From contig NZ_JAUSUT010000001.1 of NCBI RefSeq assembly GCF_030814215.1, positions 3,534,001 through 3,598,000 on the forward strand: a stretch of 64,000 bases of DNA, in the 5' to 3' direction. The stretch is from Amycolatopsis thermophila (lineage in GTDB: Bacteria > Actinomycetota > Actinomycetes > Mycobacteriales > Pseudonocardiaceae). The position numbers and the translations under genes were made by a program. This document shows positions 60,949 to 64,000 of the stretch, in pieces. The notes below the pieces were generated by a model that had not been told where the DNA came from, made no database searches, and was given only the letters and a program-made list of their open reading frames with translations. The first letter of the stretch is position 1. Each line of letters starts with the position of its first letter.

Positions 60949-62211
60949 ATGGATACAGCACTGTGGCATCCGTTCTCGGACATGGCCGTCGTGCGGGACG
61001 ACGAGTTCGTCCTCGAACGCGGTGATGACGTGTGGGTGTATGACGCTGCCGGCAACCGCTACCTGGATGCCACGGCCAGCCTCTGGTACGCCAACGTCGG
61101 CCATGGCCGGGCGGAGATCGCCGACGCGGCTGCCGAGCAGATGCGGAAGCTCGCCGGTTACTCCATCTTCGGCGACTTCGCGAACGAACCGGCCCGCGCG
61201 CTCGCGGCACGGCTCGCCGGGCTCGCGCCGATGCCCGACGCCAAGGTCTTCCTCACTACCGGTGGCGGCGAGGCGATCGACAGCGCCGTCAAGATCGCGC
61301 GCCGGTACCACGCCGCGCAGGGGCAGCCGGAGCGCGTGCACGTCATCAGCCGTACGAACTCCTACCACGGCACCAACGGCATCGGCACCGGCGTCGCCGG
61401 CATCGAGGCCAACCGGACGGGCTTCGGCGAGATTCTGCCTTCGTCGTCGCGCGTCGCCTACGACTCGGTCGAGGCACTGCGGGAGGAGATCCGGCGCGTC
61501 GGCCCGGAGCGGGTGGCGGCGTTCCTGTTCGAGCCGGTCATCGGTGCGGGCGGCGTGCTCGCTCCGCCGGAGGGCTACGTGCAGGGTGTTGCGGACGTGT
61601 GCCGGGAGTTCGGCGTCCTGGTGATCGCCGACGCGGTGATCTGCGGGTTCGGTCGTCTCGGGAGCTGGTTCGGGGTCGAGCGATGGGGCATCGAACCGGA
61701 CCTGATCACCTTCGCCAAGGGCGTCACCAGTGGATACCTGCCGCTGGGTGGCGTGATCGCGCACGGTCGCGTCGCGGAGCCGTTCTGGGACCGGCCTGGC
61801 ACGACGCTGCGGCACGGCGCCACCTACTCCGGTCACCCTGCCTGTTGCGCCGCGGCGCTGGCAAACATCGACATCCTTGAGCGCGACAACCTGGTTGAGC
61901 GCGGCCGGCTCCTGGAGAGCGAACTCGCAACCGCGCTCGAGCCGTTGACCACACACCCTCTCGTTCGCGAGGTGCGGGCAGGCACTGGGCTGCTGGCTGC
62001 CGTCGAACTGGAGCCGGACCTGTTCGACCGCCTGCCCTCGGCGGTGCCCGACCTCAGTCTGCTCATCCGCCAGCAGGGCGTGCTGCCCCGGACGCTGGCG
62101 AAGGCGCTGGCCGTGTCGCCGCCGTTGACCATCCAGAGCGCGGAGATCCAGGAGATCGCGCGGGCGTTCGCCGCGGGGCTCGACGAGCTGGCGCTGAAGG
62201 CGGGAGCTTGA
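60949..62211 (+). CDS. Class III (omega-type) aminotransferase
   Basis: A 420-aa PLP enzyme. LWHPFSDM start, VFLTTGGGEAIDSAVKIARR, NSYHGTNGIG, PVIGAGGVLAPPEGY and the PLP lysine in LITFAKGVTSGYLPLGG are family signatures. Similar to mycobacterial aminotransferases of unknown substrate. In class III enzymes the Asp binding pyridine N usually occurs in ADEVITGFGR; here the text is IADAVICGFGR, with Ala for Glu after the Asp. Operon with the FAD oxidase. Confidence 0.92.
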   Translation: MDTALWHPFSDMAVVRDDEFVLERGDDVWVYDAAGNRYLDATASLWYANVGHGRAEIADAAAEQMRKLAGYSIFGDFANEPARALAARLAGLAPMPDAKVFLTTGGGEAIDSAVKIARRYHAAQGQPERVHVISRTNSYHGTNGIGTGVAGIEANRTGFGEILPSSSRVAYDSVEALREEIRRVGPERVAAFLFEPVIGAGGVLAPPEGYVQGVADVCREFGVLVIADAVICGFGRLGSWFGVERWGIEPDLITFAKGVTSGYLPLGGVIAHGRVAEPFWDRPGTTLRHGATYSGHPACCAAALANIDILERDNLVERGRLLESELATALEPLTTHPLVREVRAGTGLLAAVELEPDLFDRLPSAVPDLSLLIRQQGVLPRTLAKALAVSPPLTIQSAEIQEIARAFAAGLDELALKAGA

Positions 62212-62513
62212 CCCGGCGGACCTGACGGCAGGCTGGACTTGGGCCCGCCCGCCCGCAGGCTTGGCGCCGGTGCGTTGCTTAGGCCCTTCGCGGTGCACAA
62301 ACTTGCCGGAGGGCCGGGGTCATTGGTCGACGTATGTCGCCACGGGCGGGGACGACCCCCAGTCGTCCCCGCCCGCGAGACACGATGCCGCAGGACGGCG
62401 CTCGCTGCCACCCACCTACCGGGGGAATAGCCGCAACCGCAGCCTCAGGGGAGAGGCGGCGTGCCCTGTGCGGCCGGCCGGGCCACCGTCCCACCCGGCC
62501 ATGCCGGGTGGGT

Positions 62514-62850
62514 GGTGGAGTGGCTGAGCCACTGGCCCGCCGTGACTCCCGGCTGGAGTTCCGCCGGGGTGGTTGGTGGAGTGGGTGAGCCACTGGCCCG
62601 CCGTGACTCCCGGCTGGAGTTCCGCCGGGGTGGTTGGTGGAGTGGGTGCGCCAGAGATCCACCGTGACCCGCGGCTGGAGTTCCGCCCGGGCGGGCGGGT
62701 GGTGAAGTGGCTGAGCCACTGGCCCGCCGAGCGGCCGGTCGCATGGGTCGCGTCATGGACGCGGGGTGGCGGAGTGGCTCAGCCACGGACCTGCCGAGTA
62801 TCCGGCCGCCGCCCGGGCTGGGCTGCATAGGCGGTGGAGTGGCTGAGCCA
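62514..62850. repeat. Six ~61-bp tandem repeats each carrying a GTGGCT-N-AGCCAC palindrome
   Basis: Units begin at about 62514, 62575, 62636, 62701, 62767 and 62833. The first three are exactly 61 bp apart and share CGGCTGGAGTTCCGCC; later ones are shortened. Four of six keep the perfect dyad GTGGCTGAGCCAC (or with C at the centre). The array fills the space between convergent genes (62212-62926); no gene is supported there. Confidence 0.85.
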
Positions 62851-62926
62851 CCCGCCCAGCTGCTCCCGACCACCCGAACGTGGCCAGCCGCGCGCGAACT
62901 GCAAACGATCGCCGCATCGGGCGGGA

Positions 62927-63493
62927 TCAGCTGCCGTAGGGGCGGGTGCGCCGAGCGGTGCGGAGGGCTTCGGCCCACCAGGCGAGCTGGTCGAGGAGCG
63001 CTTTGGCCGCCGCGGTGGGGCCCGCCGGGTCCACCAGCGCACCGGAGTCGTCGAAGAGGCTCCAGGCTCCGTGGAAGCTCACCGTCTCGCGGATGGTCAC
63101 CGCGTGCAGCTCGGCGAAGACCGGGCGCAGGTGCTCGACCGCGCGCAATCCGCCGGACAACCCGCCGTACGACACGAACGCCACCGGCTTCGCCTGCCAC
63201 TGCGTGCCGTGCCAGTCCAGCAGTGTCTTCAACGAGGCCGGGTAGCTGTGGTTGTACTCCGGCGTCACCACCACGAACGCGTCGGCCCGCTCCAGCCGCT
63301 CGCCGACCGCCGCCACCTCGGGTGTCGTCCGGCCGGAGAGGGTCGCGGGCAGGTTCGCGTCCGCCAGGTCGATCACGTCGGTCCGGAAGTCGCCATGCGC
63401 GTCCGCCTGCTCGGCGAACCACTTCGCCACGACCGGGCCGAACCGGCCCTCGCGGGTGCTTCCGATGATCACCGCAACATCAAGTTGTTCCAT
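62927..63493 (-). CDS. NADPH-dependent FMN reductase
   Basis: A 188-aa flavodoxin-fold protein. GSTREGRFG phosphate loop, TPEYNHSYPASLKTLLDW and SYGGLSGGLRAVEHLR are the flavin-contacting motifs of the FMN_red family (chromate/azo/quinone reductases). ATG 63493. Lies 34 bp downstream of the partial NAD(P)-binding gene; likely the same transcript. Confidence 0.93.
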   Translation of the reverse strand: MEQLDVAVIIGSTREGRFGPVVAKWFAEQADAHGDFRTDVIDLADANLPATLSGRTTPEVAAVGERLERADAFVVVTPEYNHSYPASLKTLLDWHGTQWQAKPVAFVSYGGLSGGLRAVEHLRPVFAELHAVTIRETVSFHGAWSLFDDSGALVDPAGPTAAAKALLDQLAWWAEALRTARRTRPYGS

Positions 63494-63527
63494 GCCGCCC
63501 AGGATTGAACCTCGACAATACTTGAGG

Positions 63528-64000
63528 TCAAGAGCCGGTGATCAGCAAATGTTCGCGGTGAAAGCGCGGGCTCACCGCTTCGTCGACCAGGGCGACGGCG
63601 AAGTCCGCGCTGGTAATCCGGTCCGCGAGGTCCCCGTGCGGCGCGACGCGATACCCACCGGCCGGCGCTCCGCTGTGATCGAAGTCTCCGGCCGGGCTCA
63701 CGTACAGCCAATCCACGTCGCTTGCGCGCAGCACGTCGAGCCCCGCCGCGTGCGCTGCGCCGAACGGGCGGAACTCGTCGGGGAAGCCGGGCGCGTCCAT
63801 GAGCAGCCCGCCGGACGGACCGGGGGCGAGCGAGGCGAGTCCGACGACGATCAGGCGCGCCGGGCTTGCGTCGACCAGTGCGCGCGACGAGGCGGTGAAG
63901 AACGAGTGCGGGTCGGTGCCCGCGCCATACACCACCGCGGCGGAGATGACCGCGTCCTGGTCCTTGGTGAGAGCGGCGACTGAGGCGGGGTCGGTGATGT
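63528..64000 (-). CDS. NAD(P)H-binding (atypical SDR) protein, 5' end beyond window
   Basis: The reading frame is open to the right edge; 157 residues are visible, up to the stop at 63528. ITDPASVAALTKDQDAVISA, then VVYGAG, RLIVVGLASLAPG, WLYVSPAGDF and RITSADFAVALVDE match YwnB-like NAD(P)H-binding epimerases of the atypical SDR family. The N-terminal Rossmann glycine motif lies outside. Codirectional with the FMN reductase, suggesting a small redox operon. Confidence 0.85.
   Translation of the reverse strand, partial: ITDPASVAALTKDQDAVISAAVVYGAGTDPHSFFTASSRALVDASPARLIVVGLASLAPGPSGGLLMDAPGFPDEFRPFGAAHAAGLDVLRASDVDWLYVSPAGDFDHSGAPAGGYRVAPHGDLADRITSADFAVALVDEAVSPRFHREHLLITGS

Noticed and set aside
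62514-62850. CRISPR-like array
   Set aside because: Units are contiguous 61-bp direct repeats with no unique spacers and no cas genes.

Overview
This is a gene-dense, very high-GC actinobacterial chromosome segment. GTG and TTG starts are frequent, as are ATGA/GTGA start-stop overlaps and promoters that imply leaderless mRNAs. The gene content suggests a Pseudonocardiaceae member, probably Amycolatopsis or a close relative: DivIVA/Scy-type coiled-coil proteins, an Hsp18-type regulator beside Hsp20, an Erm methyltransferase, a DUF3417 glucan phosphorylase and an EspC-like/YbaB pair. Placement at genus level is inference. There is no phage, transposase or CRISPR array.

Bases 1-14350 form a catabolic accessory region. 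The window opens inside an oxygenase operon: Rieske alpha C-terminus, beta subunit, an unknown 103-aa coiled-coil protein, a GMP-synthase-type amidotransferase, a glutamine-synthetase-like ligase, a 2Fe-2S ferredoxin and an FAD ferredoxin reductase. This matches the aniline dioxygenase (Tdn/Atd) gene set, with a ferredoxin plus reductase electron chain. It is followed on the other strand by an EspC-like/YbaB pair and a PucR-family regulator. Divergent from PucR is an MFS transporter leading an operon with an alpha-methylacyl-CoA racemase, acyl-CoA dehydrogenase, class III CoA-transferase, GH88-like hydrolase and a deleted remnant of ETF alpha. The PucR/MFS gap carries two copies of the same inverted repeat. 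An AraC regulator and a divergent MBL hydrolase close the region.

Bases 15400-33660 are mostly core functions. They include tRNA-Lys, L,D-transpeptidase, tRNA-His, oligoribonuclease, a PDZ-less HtrA-like protease, Erm and AlkA. They continue with an M50 membrane protease, ProA, a Rv1264-like adenylate cyclase with a universal stress protein, a DivIVA-like protein, an SPW protein and TetR. Last come a methylmalonyl-CoA epimerase/thiolase/MeaB group and a MocR regulator.

Bases 33660-48550 hold the MocR-divergent CMD and ICL/PEP-mutase genes and a LacI-controlled sugar ABC importer with mannose-6-phosphate isomerase. MarR, thiamine-binding, CnoX-like, zinc peptidase and glucan phosphorylase genes follow. 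The block ends with a cysteine dioxygenase/rhodanese operon preceded by a small Cys-containing leader ORF and two mutually exclusive hairpins.

Bases 48600-64000 carry an ABC ATPase, enoyl-CoA hydratase, two methyltransferases, an acid phosphatase and a Ser/Thr kinase. They also carry a large hendecad-repeat coiled-coil protein paralogous to the one at 27243-28304, an Hsp20 and its regulator sharing overlapping divergent promoters, a GlcD-type FAD oxidase with an aminotransferase, an NADPH-FMN reductase and a truncated NAD(P)-binding protein. Several gene-poor gaps (17.1, 21.5, 24.7, 26.7, 27.2, 47.4 and 62.5 kb) contain unrelated short tandem repeats, a recurring feature of this genome.
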